A stretch of 64,000 nucleotides of DNA from Leucobacter triazinivorans (GTDB taxonomy: Bacteria > Actinomycetota > Actinomycetes > Actinomycetales > Microbacteriaceae). Below, one piece after another: positions 40,792-50,148 of the stretch. Below the pieces are notes generated by a model. That model was not told the DNA's origin and made no database searches. It was given only the letters and a program-made list of their open reading frames with translations. Location: assembly GCF_004208635.1 (NCBI RefSeq), contig NZ_CP035806.1, positions 1,798,001 to 1,862,000 on the forward strand, read 5' to 3'. The position numbers and the translations under genes are program-made. Every line of letters starts with the position of its first letter. The stretch's first letter is position 1.

Positions 40792-41645
40792 CCCGCGGCC
40801 CTCGCCTTCAGCTCTTCGTGCAGTTCCTGGGTGTACTCGAGCACCGGCAGGCGTTCCAGGCGCTCGTCGATGCTCGGCCGCGCCCCCAGCAGCTCGACGG
40901 TGTACGGGTGGGTCGGCGCGTCGTAGACGTGCGCTCCCTGCTCCACGATCTCACCCGCGTACATGACCGCGAGTCGGTCGCAGCAGGCGTTCGCGAGCTC
41001 GAGGTCGTGGGTGATGAAGAGCAGCGAGAGCCCCCGCGCCCGGCGCTGCTCGTCGAGGATCGCCATGACGTCGGACTGGGCGGTGACGTCGAGCGCGGTG
41101 GTCGGCTCGTCTGCGAGGATGAGCTTCGGCTCGGCCAGCAGCACGCTCGCGATCATCACCCGCTGCAGCAGGCCGCCCGACAGCTCGTGCGGGTACTGCC
41201 GCAGACGGCCCTCGGCGTTGCGCACGCCGACCTCGTCGAGCAGTTGCACGGCGCGGCGCTCGGCCTCGTCGAGCTTCACCCCGCGATCGCGCACGAGCGC
41301 CTCGGTGAGGAAGTCGCCGACCGTGTGCACGGGATTCACGTGCGCCCGCGGGTCCTGGAAGATCATGCCGACGTCGGTGGCGCGGAACCGGCGCAGGCGC
41401 TCGCGGTTCATGCCGAGCACCGACTCCCCGGCGAAGCGGATGTCGCCGCGCACCCGGAAGCCCTTCGCCAGCATGCGCATCACCGCACGGGTGGTGAGCG
41501 ACTTGCCCGAACCCGACTCGCCGACGAGGCCGAGCGCCTCGCCCCGGCCGAGGGTGAGGCTCACCCCGTTCAGCAGATCGAGACGCCGGTACTTGGTGAC
41601 GAGGCTGGCGTGCAGATCCTCGATCTCGAGCAGTGGTTCGCTCAT
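40788..41645 (-). CDS. dppD: peptide-type ABC transporter ATPase (DppD-like)
   Basis: 285 residues. Walker A GLVGESGSGKSLTTRAV, Q-loop MIFQDPRAHVNPVHTVG, signature ELSGGLLQRVMIASVL (GGLLQR in place of the usual GGQxQR/GGMRQR) and Walker B LILADEPTTALDVT. It heterodimerises with DppF. ATG 41645. Confidence 0.92.
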   Translation of the reverse strand: MSEPLLEIEDLHASLVTKYRRLDLLNGVSLTLGRGEALGLVGESGSGKSLTTRAVMRMLAKGFRVRGDIRFAGESVLGMNRERLRRFRATDVGMIFQDPRAHVNPVHTVGDFLTEALVRDRGVKLDEAERRAVQLLDEVGVRNAEGRLRQYPHELSGGLLQRVMIASVLLAEPKLILADEPTTALDVTAQSDVMAILDEQRRARGLSLLFITHDLELANACCDRLAVMYAGEIVEQGAHVYDAPTHPYTVELLGARPSIDERLERLPVLEYTQELHEELKARAAG

Positions 41646-42526
41646 CGGATGCTCCTTGCGTTCGAGGTGAGGCGATCGCCGATCACCGTGATGCTCCAGA
41701 CGATCAGCACGATCGCGAGGCCCGCGCTGACCGCCTCGGCCGGCTGCCCGCGCAGCACGGAATCGAAGCCGCTCTTCACCATGAGGCCGAGATCGGCGGT
41801 CGGCGGCTGCACGCCGAGTCCCAGGAAAGAGACGGCCGCGAGGTCGACGACGGCGAAGCCGAGCGACGATACGGCCTGCGCGGTGACGATGGGCTGCACG
41901 TTCGGCAGGATCTGCCGGAGGCTGATCCCGAATCCCGACTGCCCCTGCAGCCAGGCGGCCTGCACGTAGGGCATGTTGCGCTCGCGCAGCGCGGCGCCGC
42001 GCACCACGCGGGCCACGTAGGGGATGTAGCCGATCGAGAGGCCGACGACCACCGTCATGAGATCCGGCCCGAAGATCGCGACGGCGATGAGGCCGAACAC
42101 GATGCCGGGCACCGCGAACAGCACGTCGAGCACCCACGAGATCACGGTGTCGACGATGCCGCCGTTCCAGGCCGCGAGCAGCGCGAGCAGCGTGCCGACG
42201 ACGGTCGCGATGAGGATCACGAGCGTCGGGCCGAGCAGGGTGATCCGGGCGCCCCACATGAGCCGGGACAGCAGGTCCCGGCCGAGGGCGTCGGCGCCGA
42301 GCCAGTGCTCGGCGCTCGGACCCGCCAGCGCCGAGAGCAGATCCGGGTGGTTCGGGTCGTAGGGGGCGAGCCACGGCGCCAGCACCGCGACCACCACGAT
42401 GACGGCGAGCACTCCGCTCGCCACGAGGCCCCACGCGCCGAGACGGCGCGCGAGGAGGGTGGCGAAGCCCGGGTTCTGATTGCGCGCCGCGGTGAGCGCG
42501 ATTGCTGTGGTGCTCGGCGCGGTCAT
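41642..42526 (-). CDS. dppC: peptide-type ABC transporter permease (DppC-like)
   Basis: 294 residues, about six membrane helices. It contains the typical periplasmic segment APYDPNHPDL...HWLGADALGRDLLSRLMWGAR and the cytoplasmic EAA-like coupling loop QAAWLQGQSGFGISLRQILPN. It overlaps DppB and DppD genes by 4 nt each. Confidence 0.93.
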   Translation of the reverse strand: MTAPSTTAIALTAARNQNPGFATLLARRLGAWGLVASGVLAVIVVVAVLAPWLAPYDPNHPDLLSALAGPSAEHWLGADALGRDLLSRLMWGARITLLGPTLVILIATVVGTLLALLAAWNGGIVDTVISWVLDVLFAVPGIVFGLIAVAIFGPDLMTVVVGLSIGYIPYVARVVRGAALRERNMPYVQAAWLQGQSGFGISLRQILPNVQPIVTAQAVSSLGFAVVDLAAVSFLGLGVQPPTADLGLMVKSGFDSVLRGQPAEAVSAGLAIVLIVWSITVIGDRLTSNARSIR

Positions 42527-43473
42527 TGTGTGCTCCCCAGCTTGATGCGCGGATCGATGAGCGTGTAAAGGAAATCGACGATGGCGTTGATGATCACGAA
42601 GGTCACGACGAGCACGAGCACCACGGCCTGCACCACGGCGAAGTCGCGCTGCAGGATCGCGCGCACGAGCAGCGACCCGAGGCCGTCGAGCGCGAAGACC
42701 GTCTCGACCACCACGGCTCCCGCGATGAGCGTGGCGATCGTGAGCCCCATCACGGTGGTGATCGGGATGAGCGCGTTGCGCAGCACGTGCCGGCGGATCA
42801 CGAGCGGGGCGCGCAGGCCGCGGGCGACCGCGGTCTGCACGTGCTCCCGCCCCTCCTCCTCGAGCACCGAGGCCCGGGTGATCCTCGCGAGATAGGCCGC
42901 GCTCGCGACCGCGAGCGCGACGGCCGGGAGGGTGAGGTGCCAGATCGTGTCGAGCCCTCCCCCACCACTGCCGTTGGTGGGGAACCACCCGGTCCCCACC
43001 GCGAAGAGGCTGATGAGCGCCACGCCGATGACGAACGTCGGGGTCGCGAGCCCCAGCGTCGCGACCGTGGTCACGAGCTGATCGACCCAGCCGCCCCGCA
43101 GCGAGGCGAGCAGTCCGAGACCGACGCCGACGATCGCGATGAGGATCGTCGCGTAGGCGATGAGCGCCGCCGTGGTGCCGATGCGGCCGGAGAGCAGATC
43201 GAGCACGGGCTGCCGGTAGACGATCGAATCGCCGAGGTCGCCCCGGAAGACGTCGCCGAGCCACGCGAAGTAGCGCACGAACAGCGGGTCGTCGAGGTGG
43301 TACTGCTCGGTGACACGGGCGATCTGCTCCGGGGTCCCGCCCCGGGGGCCCAGCACGAAGCTGAGCGGGCTCCCGGGGGCGAGATACATCAGCCCGAAGA
43401 CGATGAAGGAGGTGACGACCAGCACGAGCAGCAGCCCGCCGGTGCGCCGCAGGAGGAACGAGGGAATGGACAT
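42523..43473 (-). CDS. dppB: peptide-type ABC transporter permease (DppB-like)
   Basis: 316 residues, six membrane helices. The N-terminal RRTGGLLLVLVVTSFIVFGLMYLAPGSP, the loop GTPEQIARVTEQYHLDDPLFVRY, and the coupling loop HVQTAVARGLRAPLVIRRHVLRNALIP are characteristic. It starts 7 nt after the binding-protein gene. Confidence 0.94.
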   Translation of the reverse strand: MSIPSFLLRRTGGLLLVLVVTSFIVFGLMYLAPGSPLSFVLGPRGGTPEQIARVTEQYHLDDPLFVRYFAWLGDVFRGDLGDSIVYRQPVLDLLSGRIGTTAALIAYATILIAIVGVGLGLLASLRGGWVDQLVTTVATLGLATPTFVIGVALISLFAVGTGWFPTNGSGGGGLDTIWHLTLPAVALAVASAAYLARITRASVLEEEGREHVQTAVARGLRAPLVIRRHVLRNALIPITTVMGLTIATLIAGAVVVETVFALDGLGSLLVRAILQRDFAVVQAVVLVLVVTFVIINAIVDFLYTLIDPRIKLGSTQ

Positions 43474-43479
43474 CTGACC

Positions 43480-45138
43480 CTACTCCACCCCTCCGATGGT
43501 CGCGGCCCAGGGGTAGCTCAGGTAGGCGGACGACGGGACGGCGCCCGAGATGTCGGAGTTCTGCACCATGATGACGGGCATGAAGTTGAACGGCACCCAG
43601 GGCAGGTCGCGGGTGATCTTCTCCTGCGCGGCGATAGTGTGCTCGGCGCGGGCCTCGGGGTCGAGGGTGCGACGCGCCTCCGCGATGTCGTCGCCCGCCG
43701 CGTCGTAGCCGGTGAAGTTGCCGGTGCCTTCGGGCGCCAGCGCGACGTAGACGGAGAGCGGATCGGCGAAGTCGCCGTAGTAGGTCGTGAAGAAGCCGTC
43801 GAGCCCCTCTCGCGCGGTCTCGTCGAAGTAGAGGTTGCCGAACTGCTCGACCGGGATCACCTGGGTCTCGATGTCGAGGCCGATCGCCTCGCCCGCCGCC
43901 TGGATGAGATTGGCGGTCTGCTCGTGCACGGCCGAGGAGCCCTGCACGCCGAGCACGATCTTGCCCGAGACGTCGCCGGCCTCGGCGAGCATCTCCTGAG
44001 CCTTCTCGATGTCCGGTTCCGTGCTGAAGCCGTCGAAGGCCTCCTGGAAGAGCGCCGCCTGCGGACCGGTGCCGAAGTAGGCGGGCCCGGTGAGCACGGG
44101 TGCCGGTGCGGCCGCACCCTGGAACACGACGTCGCCGATCGCCTGACGGTCGATCGCGGCGAGCAGGGCAGCGCGCACCTCGGGCTTCGAGAACGGCCCC
44201 TCGGTGCTGGTCGCGCGCATCGTCCACATCGTGAACGACTCGCCGAAGACGATCTCGGCGTCGCTGCCCTCGATCTGGGTCAGCCCGGCTGGCGGCAGGT
44301 AGAAGAACTGCCCGTCGGAATCGCCCGAGCGCAGCGAGTTGATGGCGGTCGACTCATCGGCGATGAAGGTGAAGTCGAGGTTCTCGACCAGCGGCACGAG
44401 CTCCGCGTCCCAGTAGTCGGCGTTCTTCTCGAGGCGCAGGTTCTTGCCCGGGTCCCAGCCGGCGAGCGAGAACGGGCCCGAGCACATGAGCCCGCCCTGC
44501 GGCGTGCCGAACCGCTCGCCCGCGGCCTCGGCGGCCGCCTGCTGCACGATGGCGCCCGCCGCGCTCGACATCGCCTGCTCGAAGAGGGCGTCGGGCTCCG
44601 TGAGGCGCACGGTCACCTCGCGGTCGCCGGTCTTCTCGACCGACTCCACGCTCGAGAAGTAGTCAGCGTAGTACGACGCGCTGTCCGCACCGACCTGGCG
44701 GCCGAGGGAGTAGACGACGTCGTCGGCGCTGACCGGGCTCCCGTCCCAGAACGTCGCGTCCGAGCGCAGCGTGTAGACGACGGTGCGCTCATCGGGGTTC
44801 TCGACCGATTCGGCCAGGCCGTTCTCGATCTCGAGTTCGGGCGTGAGGCGCATCAGGCTCTCGCAGAGATTCGAGATGACGGTGTTCTCGGCGTAGTTGT
44901 AGGTGAACATCGGGTCGAGCGAGAGCGGCTCGTACGGCAGGTTCCACGTGACGGTGTCGACGGGAGCCGTGCCGGCCGGCGTGGTCGTCGCGAGGCTCGA
45001 GAAGTCGAGCTCGAAGGCGGCGTCTCCGCCGTCGCCGCCGGACGCGTCGCCGCCGCCTGCTCCGCCCGAGCAGGCGGTGAGGGCGAGTGCGGCAGCGGCT
45101 GCCGCGGCGCCGACAATCATGAGGGTTCGTTTGGACAC
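43480..45138 (-). CDS. dppA: peptide/nickel-type ABC substrate-binding lipoprotein (SBP_bac_5)
   Basis: 552 residues. The signal peptide ends in lipobox LTAC, followed by a Gly/Asp linker. The family 5 body reads WNLPYEPLSLDPMFTYNYAE, TYTLRSDATFWDGSPVSADDVVYSL-like segment in the standard position, and ALLAAIDRQAIGDVVFQG. The family binds peptides but also many unrelated amides and glycosides. Sandwiched between two amidohydrolase genes, it may capture a cyclic amide or N-heterocycle rather than a peptide (inference). ATG 45138. Confidence 0.92.
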   Translation of the reverse strand: MSKRTLMIVGAAAAAAALALTACSGGAGGGDASGGDGGDAAFELDFSSLATTTPAGTAPVDTVTWNLPYEPLSLDPMFTYNYAENTVISNLCESLMRLTPELEIENGLAESVENPDERTVVYTLRSDATFWDGSPVSADDVVYSLGRQVGADSASYYADYFSSVESVEKTGDREVTVRLTEPDALFEQAMSSAAGAIVQQAAAEAAGERFGTPQGGLMCSGPFSLAGWDPGKNLRLEKNADYWDAELVPLVENLDFTFIADESTAINSLRSGDSDGQFFYLPPAGLTQIEGSDAEIVFGESFTMWTMRATSTEGPFSKPEVRAALLAAIDRQAIGDVVFQGAAAPAPVLTGPAYFGTGPQAALFQEAFDGFSTEPDIEKAQEMLAEAGDVSGKIVLGVQGSSAVHEQTANLIQAAGEAIGLDIETQVIPVEQFGNLYFDETAREGLDGFFTTYYGDFADPLSVYVALAPEGTGNFTGYDAAGDDIAEARRTLDPEARAEHTIAAQEKITRDLPWVPFNFMPVIMVQNSDISGAVPSSAYLSYPWAATIGGVE

Positions 45139-45225
45139 GGGAAACTCCTTCGTTTCGGAGGTCGGTACGGGGTGGTTCGGGTGGTTCAGGGGGTGGTGTC
45201 TCGGATGGTGGCGGGGTCGGGGTCC

Positions 45226-46296
45226 TCAGCCGGCGGCAGGCGGGCGCACCTCCGCCCCGCCGCGGATCACGCGCATCGGTGCGGGGCGGTCCGTGACGAG
45301 CTGGGCGATGCTCTCGGCGGCGAATTCGAGGCGCGTCGCGCTCTGCGGGCCGGCCCAGTCGGCGATCTCAGAGATTCCGAGCATCTCGCCGCCGGCGACC
45401 CCGGCCAGGCGCCAGGCGCGCTCCAGCTCGGCATCGGTGAGCGCTCCGGTGCGATACGCGAGCAGATGCGCGCGGTCGACCATGCTGCCGGTGCCGAACG
45501 GGCTCCAGGCGTCGCGCACTCCGTCCGAACCGAGCGCGAGGCGCACGCCGTGCCGTTCGAACCGGTCGAGATCTGGCACCGGATCGGGCCCGAGCGCGCA
45601 GGTCGCGATCCAGATGCCCGCCTCGGCGACGCGATCGAGGGTCTCGCCCAGGCTGGGCAGCGATGCGTCGCAGAGGGCGAAGGCGTGGCCGATGGTGACG
45701 CGCCCCTGCCGACCGCCCGCGATGGTGCGGGCGGCGATCTCGCGGATCTGCGCGAGTCCGTCCTCCCCGCCGTCGTGCAGATGGATGTCGAGGTCGCGGC
45801 CGGCGCGATCCGCGAGCCCGAAGATCGCATCGAGGTGCCCGTGCAGATCGCCCTCGAGCCCGCCCGGGTCGATTCCGCCCACGAGATCCGCGCCGGCGTC
45901 GAGCGCGGCGGCCATGACATCGAGGGTGCCGGGGTTCGTGAGCAGGCCGAACTGGGGGAAGGCCACGATCTGCACGGTGAGGTGCGGCGCGAGCCGCTCC
46001 GCAGCGGCGCGCACGCCCTCGACGTTCGCGGTGCCGAGTTCGCTCGACACGTCCACGTGGGCGCGCATCGCCAGGGTGCCGTTCTCGAGCGCGTGCGAGA
46101 GCAGCGCGTGGGATCGCTGCTCGACCGACGCGTCGAAGCCGAACTGGGTCGCGCGGTCGTTCTCGATGAGCTCCCGCAGCGTCGCGGCCGGGCGACGCGA
46201 CATCCAGGGCGCACCCCACGACGTCTTGTCGGGATGGATGTGGGCATCGACCAGACCGGGGGTACGGAGCAGCTGTCGCTCGGGGGTCGCCGTCAT
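45226..46296 (-). CDS. cytosine-deaminase-like amidohydrolase (AtzC/CodA group)
   Basis: 356 residues. The metal-binding HxH is intact in TPGLVDAHIHPDKTSWG, followed by RAHVDVS, DIHLHDGG (third ligand region), TIGHAFALCD and the catalytic-Asp loop LALGSDGVRDAWSPFG. The N-terminal beta-barrel strand region is very short compared with CodA (~420 residues). The family deaminates or hydrolyses pyrimidines, triazines and related rings. It is the first gene of the operon, followed by the ABC transporter, and divergent from a GntR regulator. Confidence 0.88.
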   Translation of the reverse strand: MTATPERQLLRTPGLVDAHIHPDKTSWGAPWMSRRPAATLRELIENDRATQFGFDASVEQRSHALLSHALENGTLAMRAHVDVSSELGTANVEGVRAAAERLAPHLTVQIVAFPQFGLLTNPGTLDVMAAALDAGADLVGGIDPGGLEGDLHGHLDAIFGLADRAGRDLDIHLHDGGEDGLAQIREIAARTIAGGRQGRVTIGHAFALCDASLPSLGETLDRVAEAGIWIATCALGPDPVPDLDRFERHGVRLALGSDGVRDAWSPFGTGSMVDRAHLLAYRTGALTDAELERAWRLAGVAGGEMLGISEIADWAGPQSATRLEFAAESIAQLVTDRPAPMRVIRGGAEVRPPAAG

Positions 46297-46369
46297 TGGT
46301 TGGACCTTTCTCGTCTCGTGTCGATCGCTGCCGCCGCGACCGGGGTAGCGGCCGGCGACTCGTCAGACA

Positions 46370-46382
46370 TATGATAACCATA
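46370..46382. promoter_or_regulatory. TATG-N5-CATA dyad, candidate GntR operator
   Basis: TATGATAACCATA lies in the 116-bp divergent gap between the amidohydrolase start (46296) and the GntR start (46413). FadR-type repressors bind short TnGT-N3-ACnA-like dyads in divergent promoters, so this is a reasonable operator. Confidence 0.45.
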
Positions 46383-46412
46383 CAAGCTACCCGATACTGC
46401 AAGGATGGTCAC

Positions 46413-47096
46413 GTGCGCCAGATTCAACGACGATCTCTCGTCGACACGGTCGTCGACGAGCTGAAGCGCGAAATCGCCCAGGGGAGCTGGGCGATCGGAG
46501 ATCGGATCCCCTCGGAGGCCGAGCTCACCACCACGCTCGGCGTCAGCCGCCCCTCCGTGCGAGAGGCCGTGCGATCGCTCGTGCAACTGGGGCTCCTCGA
46601 GACCCGCCAGGGCGACGGCACCTATGTGGTGGCGACCGACGCGACCCAGGTCGCGCTGCGCCGGGCCCTGCGCTCCGCCGACAGCCGCGAGGTCATCCGC
46701 GTGCGGCGGGCGCTCGACGCGCTCGCCGCACGGGAGGCGGCGGAGTTCCGCAGCGAGACCGACCTCGCCTATCTCGCCGAACAGCTCCGGCAGCGCAGCG
46801 CAGCCGTCGCCGCGGGCGACACGGCGGCATTCGCGGAGGCCGACCTCGCATACCACCTGGGCATCGCCGCCGCCTCGGGCAACCGCCTGCTGACCGACAT
46901 CTACGCGAGCTTCGACGGCTCCATCCGGGAGTCGGTCGCCGACGCCTCCTGCCTCGCCCGGGGCGCAGACCCCGATCGCGCCGACCTGCACGACGCGCTC
47001 TTCCGAGCGATCGATGCGAGAGACCCCGAGGCGGCCCAGTCCGCTGCGCTCGGTGTGCTCGAGCAGCAGGAGCGGTTGCTCGATGAGCACCCCTGA
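46413..47096 (+). CDS. FadR-subfamily GntR regulator of the amidohydrolase operon
   Basis: 227 residues from GTG 46413, with AAGGA 7 nt upstream. The winged helix is RIPSEAELTTTLGVSRPSVREAVRSLVQLGLLETRQGDGTYVV (seen in consecutive blocks). The FCD domain shows EADLAYHLGIAAASGN, HDALFRAIDARD and EAAQSAAL, giving Asp/His metal ligands. It overlaps the MFS gene by 14 nt, so regulator and permease are one transcript. It probably represses the divergent amidohydrolase/ABC operon until a ring-derived carboxylate is present (inference). Confidence 0.9.
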   Translation: MRQIQRRSLVDTVVDELKREIAQGSWAIGDRIPSEAELTTTLGVSRPSVREAVRSLVQLGLLETRQGDGTYVVATDATQVALRRALRSADSREVIRVRRALDALAAREAAEFRSETDLAYLAEQLRQRSAAVAAGDTAAFAEADLAYHLGIAAASGNRLLTDIYASFDGSIRESVADASCLARGADPDRADLHDALFRAIDARDPEAAQSAALGVLEQQERLLDEHP

Positions 47097-48282
47097 ACGC
47101 CGCCACGGCATCGCCGCCGGAGTACTGATCCTCGCCGTCGGCCTCAGCGTCCGCTACCCGATCACCTCCGTCTCACCGCTGCTCGGCGAGATCGCGGCCA
47201 CCTATGGCCTCTCCGCCTCCGGGCTCGCGGTGCTGAGCGCCATCCCGGTGCTGCTCTTCGGGCTCGCGTCGCCCCTCGCCCCGCTGCTCGTCTCCCGGCT
47301 CGGCCTCACCCGGTCCATCTCGGTGCTGCTCGCGGCGCTCGCGGCGGCCACGCTGCTGCGGCCGCTCTCGCCCTCGCTCCTGTTCTCGGGCACCGTCGCG
47401 ATCGGCGCGGCGATCGCGATCCTCGGCATCCTGGCGCCGCAGGTGATCCGGCACGCACTGGCCGCCAGGGGCGGGTTCTGGACCGGGGTCTACACCACAT
47501 CGTTCGGAGTGAGCGCAGCGGCCGGCGCGGCGCTCGCGGTCCCGCTGCTGCACGTCTTCGACGACCGGGTGGCGCCGGCGCTCATGAGCTGGGGCATCCC
47601 CTTGCTCATCGCGGTCGGGCTCGCGCTCGCCTTCGGCCCCCGCGTCGGCGCCGGGCCCGCGGCGCGCGGCGCCGCCAAGAAGATCGCGCACGGCTCCGTC
47701 TTCCGCACCCGGGGCATCTGGGCGGTCACCGGGTTCTTCGGCTGCCAGGCGCTCATCTACTTCTCGCTCACGGCCTGGCTCCCGACGATCGCGGTCGATC
47801 GCGGCATGCCGGCCCCGCAGGCGGGTCTGCTCCTCGCCTGGATGAGCGTGGCCGGACTCCCGGCCTCGCTGCTCGCTCCCACGCTCGCCGGGCGGCGGTC
47901 GCTGCGCACGAAGCTGATCGTGGGCGTGGGCGTGCTCTCGATGCTCGGGATCGCGGGGCTCGCCCTCGGCCCCCTGGCCCTCGCGCCACTCATGGTCGCC
48001 GTGCTCGGCGTCGCGCAGAGTGCGGCGTTCGGTCTCGCGATCGCGCTCATCGTGTTCACCGCGCCGAGCGCCGCCCAGACGGCCGCCTTCTCAGCGACGA
48101 GCCAGGGCATCGGATACGCGGCGGCCGCGCTCGGCCCGCTCCTGCTCGGCGTGCTGGTGCAGGCGGGTGTCGAGTGGTCCGCGGCCGTTCTGCTGCTCGC
48201 CGTCGCGGCGGCCGGGGAGCTGGCGTTCGGCGTCATCGGCTCGCGCGCATCACTCGGCGAGGATCCCGCCGGCCGCTCGTAG
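47083..48282 (+). CDS. MFS transporter (CynX/NimT-like)
   Basis: 399 residues and about twelve membrane helices. The opening HGIAAGVLILAVGLSVRYPITSVSPLL and loop motif LAPLLVSRLGLTRSI resemble the cyanate/nitroimidazole permease group. ATG 47083 lies inside the GntR 3' end, preceded by CAGGAGCGG. Its partner regulator and the opposite catabolic operon suggest a role in uptake or export of the same substrate or product. Confidence 0.87.
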   Translation: MSTPERRHGIAAGVLILAVGLSVRYPITSVSPLLGEIAATYGLSASGLAVLSAIPVLLFGLASPLAPLLVSRLGLTRSISVLLAALAAATLLRPLSPSLLFSGTVAIGAAIAILGILAPQVIRHALAARGGFWTGVYTTSFGVSAAAGAALAVPLLHVFDDRVAPALMSWGIPLLIAVGLALAFGPRVGAGPAARGAAKKIAHGSVFRTRGIWAVTGFFGCQALIYFSLTAWLPTIAVDRGMPAPQAGLLLAWMSVAGLPASLLAPTLAGRRSLRTKLIVGVGVLSMLGIAGLALGPLALAPLMVAVLGVAQSAAFGLAIALIVFTAPSAAQTAAFSATSQGIGYAAAALGPLLLGVLVQAGVEWSAAVLLLAVAAAGELAFGVIGSRASLGEDPAGRS

Positions 48283-48368
48283 CCCGGTGTGCCGGGTCGT
48301 CACCGCGGTCGCCGGGTCGTGCGCCTCGTCGGCTGGGCACCCGGCACCCGCGCTCGAACCCGAGCCCG

Positions 48369-48430
48369 TTGTTCGAGACCGAGCCGATCATCACCTCTGG
48401 ACGCGTCGGTCTCGAACAATCGGCTCGGTC
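48369..48430. repeat. family B palindrome
   Basis: TTGTTCGAGACCGA (48369-48382) pairs perfectly with 48406-48419, and GACCGAGCCGAT (48378-48389) pairs with ATCGGCTCGGTC (48419-48430): two overlapping alternative hairpins. It lies between the convergent MFS and small-protein genes. Confidence 0.8.
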
Positions 48431-48478
48431 TCGCCGAGCGCGCGAGCGCGCGATACGCGCGAAGCGCAGCGAGCGCCG

Positions 48479-48646
48479 CTACTCGTCCGTGTCCTCTTCG
48501 TCGCCGTGCGGCCGCCCCGATTCGAGGTGGGTCGCCGGGCCGAGGTGCGATGCGCCCCCCTCGTCCACCCACTCGTGGCCGAGCTCGTCGTTGTGCGCGG
48601 GATCCGATTCGTGATCCGGACGCCTGCGATCCCCATCGGTCTGCAT
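48479..48646 (-). CDS. 55-residue acidic hydrophilic protein, unknown function
   Basis: ATG 48646 is preceded by AGGGAGGCACG, a strong ribosome-binding site. The product is 55 residues, rich in Asp, Glu, His and Gly, with a central motif DELGHEWVDEGGASHLGPAT and no hydrophobic segment. Composition and codon pattern look coding, unlike the surrounding repeats. I do not recognise the family. It lies between the family B palindrome and divergent tagD. Confidence 0.6.
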   Translation of the reverse strand: MQTDGDRRRPDHESDPAHNDELGHEWVDEGGASHLGPATHLESGRPHGDEEDTDE

Positions 48647-48729
48647 CGTGCCTCCCTGCCTCCGCGGGCCACGCGGGCGCGAAGCCCATGCTCCCAGCGT
48701 ACGCGCGCCGGCCAGCTTACGATAGAGGG

Positions 48730-49128
48730 ATGAAGCGGATCCTGACCTACGGCACCTTCGACCTCCTGCACTGGGGGCACATCCGCCTGCTGCGCCGCGC
48801 GCGCGCGCTCGGAGACTACCTCGTCGTGGCGGCCTCCACCGAGGAGTTCAACGCGGGCAAGGGCAAGAAGACCTACCACGACTTCGAGACGCGCAAGAAC
48901 ATGCTCGAGGCCGTGCGCTACGTCGACCTCGTGATCCCGGAGGAGGCGTGGGACCAGAAGATCCGCGACGTGCAGCGCTACGAGATCGACGCCGTGGTGA
49001 TGGGCGGCGACTGGGAGGGCGACCCCCGCTTCGAGGTGCTGCGCGACTACTGCGAGGTCGTCTACCTCGACCGCACCGAGGGCGTCTCGACCACCAAGAT
49101 CAAGAAGGATCTCGGCGTCAACGCCTAG
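48730..49128 (+). CDS. tagD: glycerol-3-phosphate cytidylyltransferase-like protein
   Basis: 132 residues, the standard length. The HxGH nucleotide-binding motif is YGTFDLLHWGHIRLLRRA, and the C-terminal signature is YLDRTEGVSTTKIKKDL, equivalent to RTxGISTT. MGGDWEGDPRF holds the middle conserved Asp/Trp. It makes CDP-glycerol from CTP and glycerol 3-phosphate, a precursor of teichoic-acid-like polymers. No tag/tar polymerase gene is nearby. ATG 48730 follows AGAGG. Confidence 0.9.
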   Translation: MKRILTYGTFDLLHWGHIRLLRRARALGDYLVVAASTEEFNAGKGKKTYHDFETRKNMLEAVRYVDLVIPEEAWDQKIRDVQRYEIDAVVMGGDWEGDPRFEVLRDYCEVVYLDRTEGVSTTKIKKDLGVNA

Positions 49129-49247
49129 CCGTCGCCGATTCCCACGACTGCGTCGAAACCGACGTTCCCGGATCTCGACTCGCTCCGCTCGCTCAATCGG
49201 CGGAGAACGCTCGCTGCGTTCGCTCCACCGGCGGCCGGCAGCCAACA

Positions 49248-49361
49248 GCGAACTCGGGGCCGGGCATCCGGCGCTGGCGCTTGTGCGGCGGAGAGAAGTG
49301 CGATTCTGCACATCTCGAGGACGCAATGTCGCGCTGGCGCCGGATGCCCGGTCCCGAGCTC
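49248..49361. repeat. long inverted repeat, 25-bp arms
   Basis: 49248-49272 (GAACTCGGGGCCGGGCATCC then GGCGC) pairs with 49337-49361 at 23 of 25 positions around a 64-nt centre. It sits between the convergent tagD and amino-acid ABC ATPase genes, ending 7 bp from the ATPase stop. I see no gene in 49129-49368. Confidence 0.75.
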
Positions 49362-49368
49362 AGGGAGA

Positions 49369-50144
<776 letters not shown>

Positions 50145-50148
<4 letters not shown>

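Noticed and set aside
42502..46374. 1290-codon open frame on the plus strand
   Set aside because: It is antisense to six well-supported minus-strand ABC and amidohydrolase genes and has the Arg/Asp/Glu/His composition of a high-GC shadow frame.
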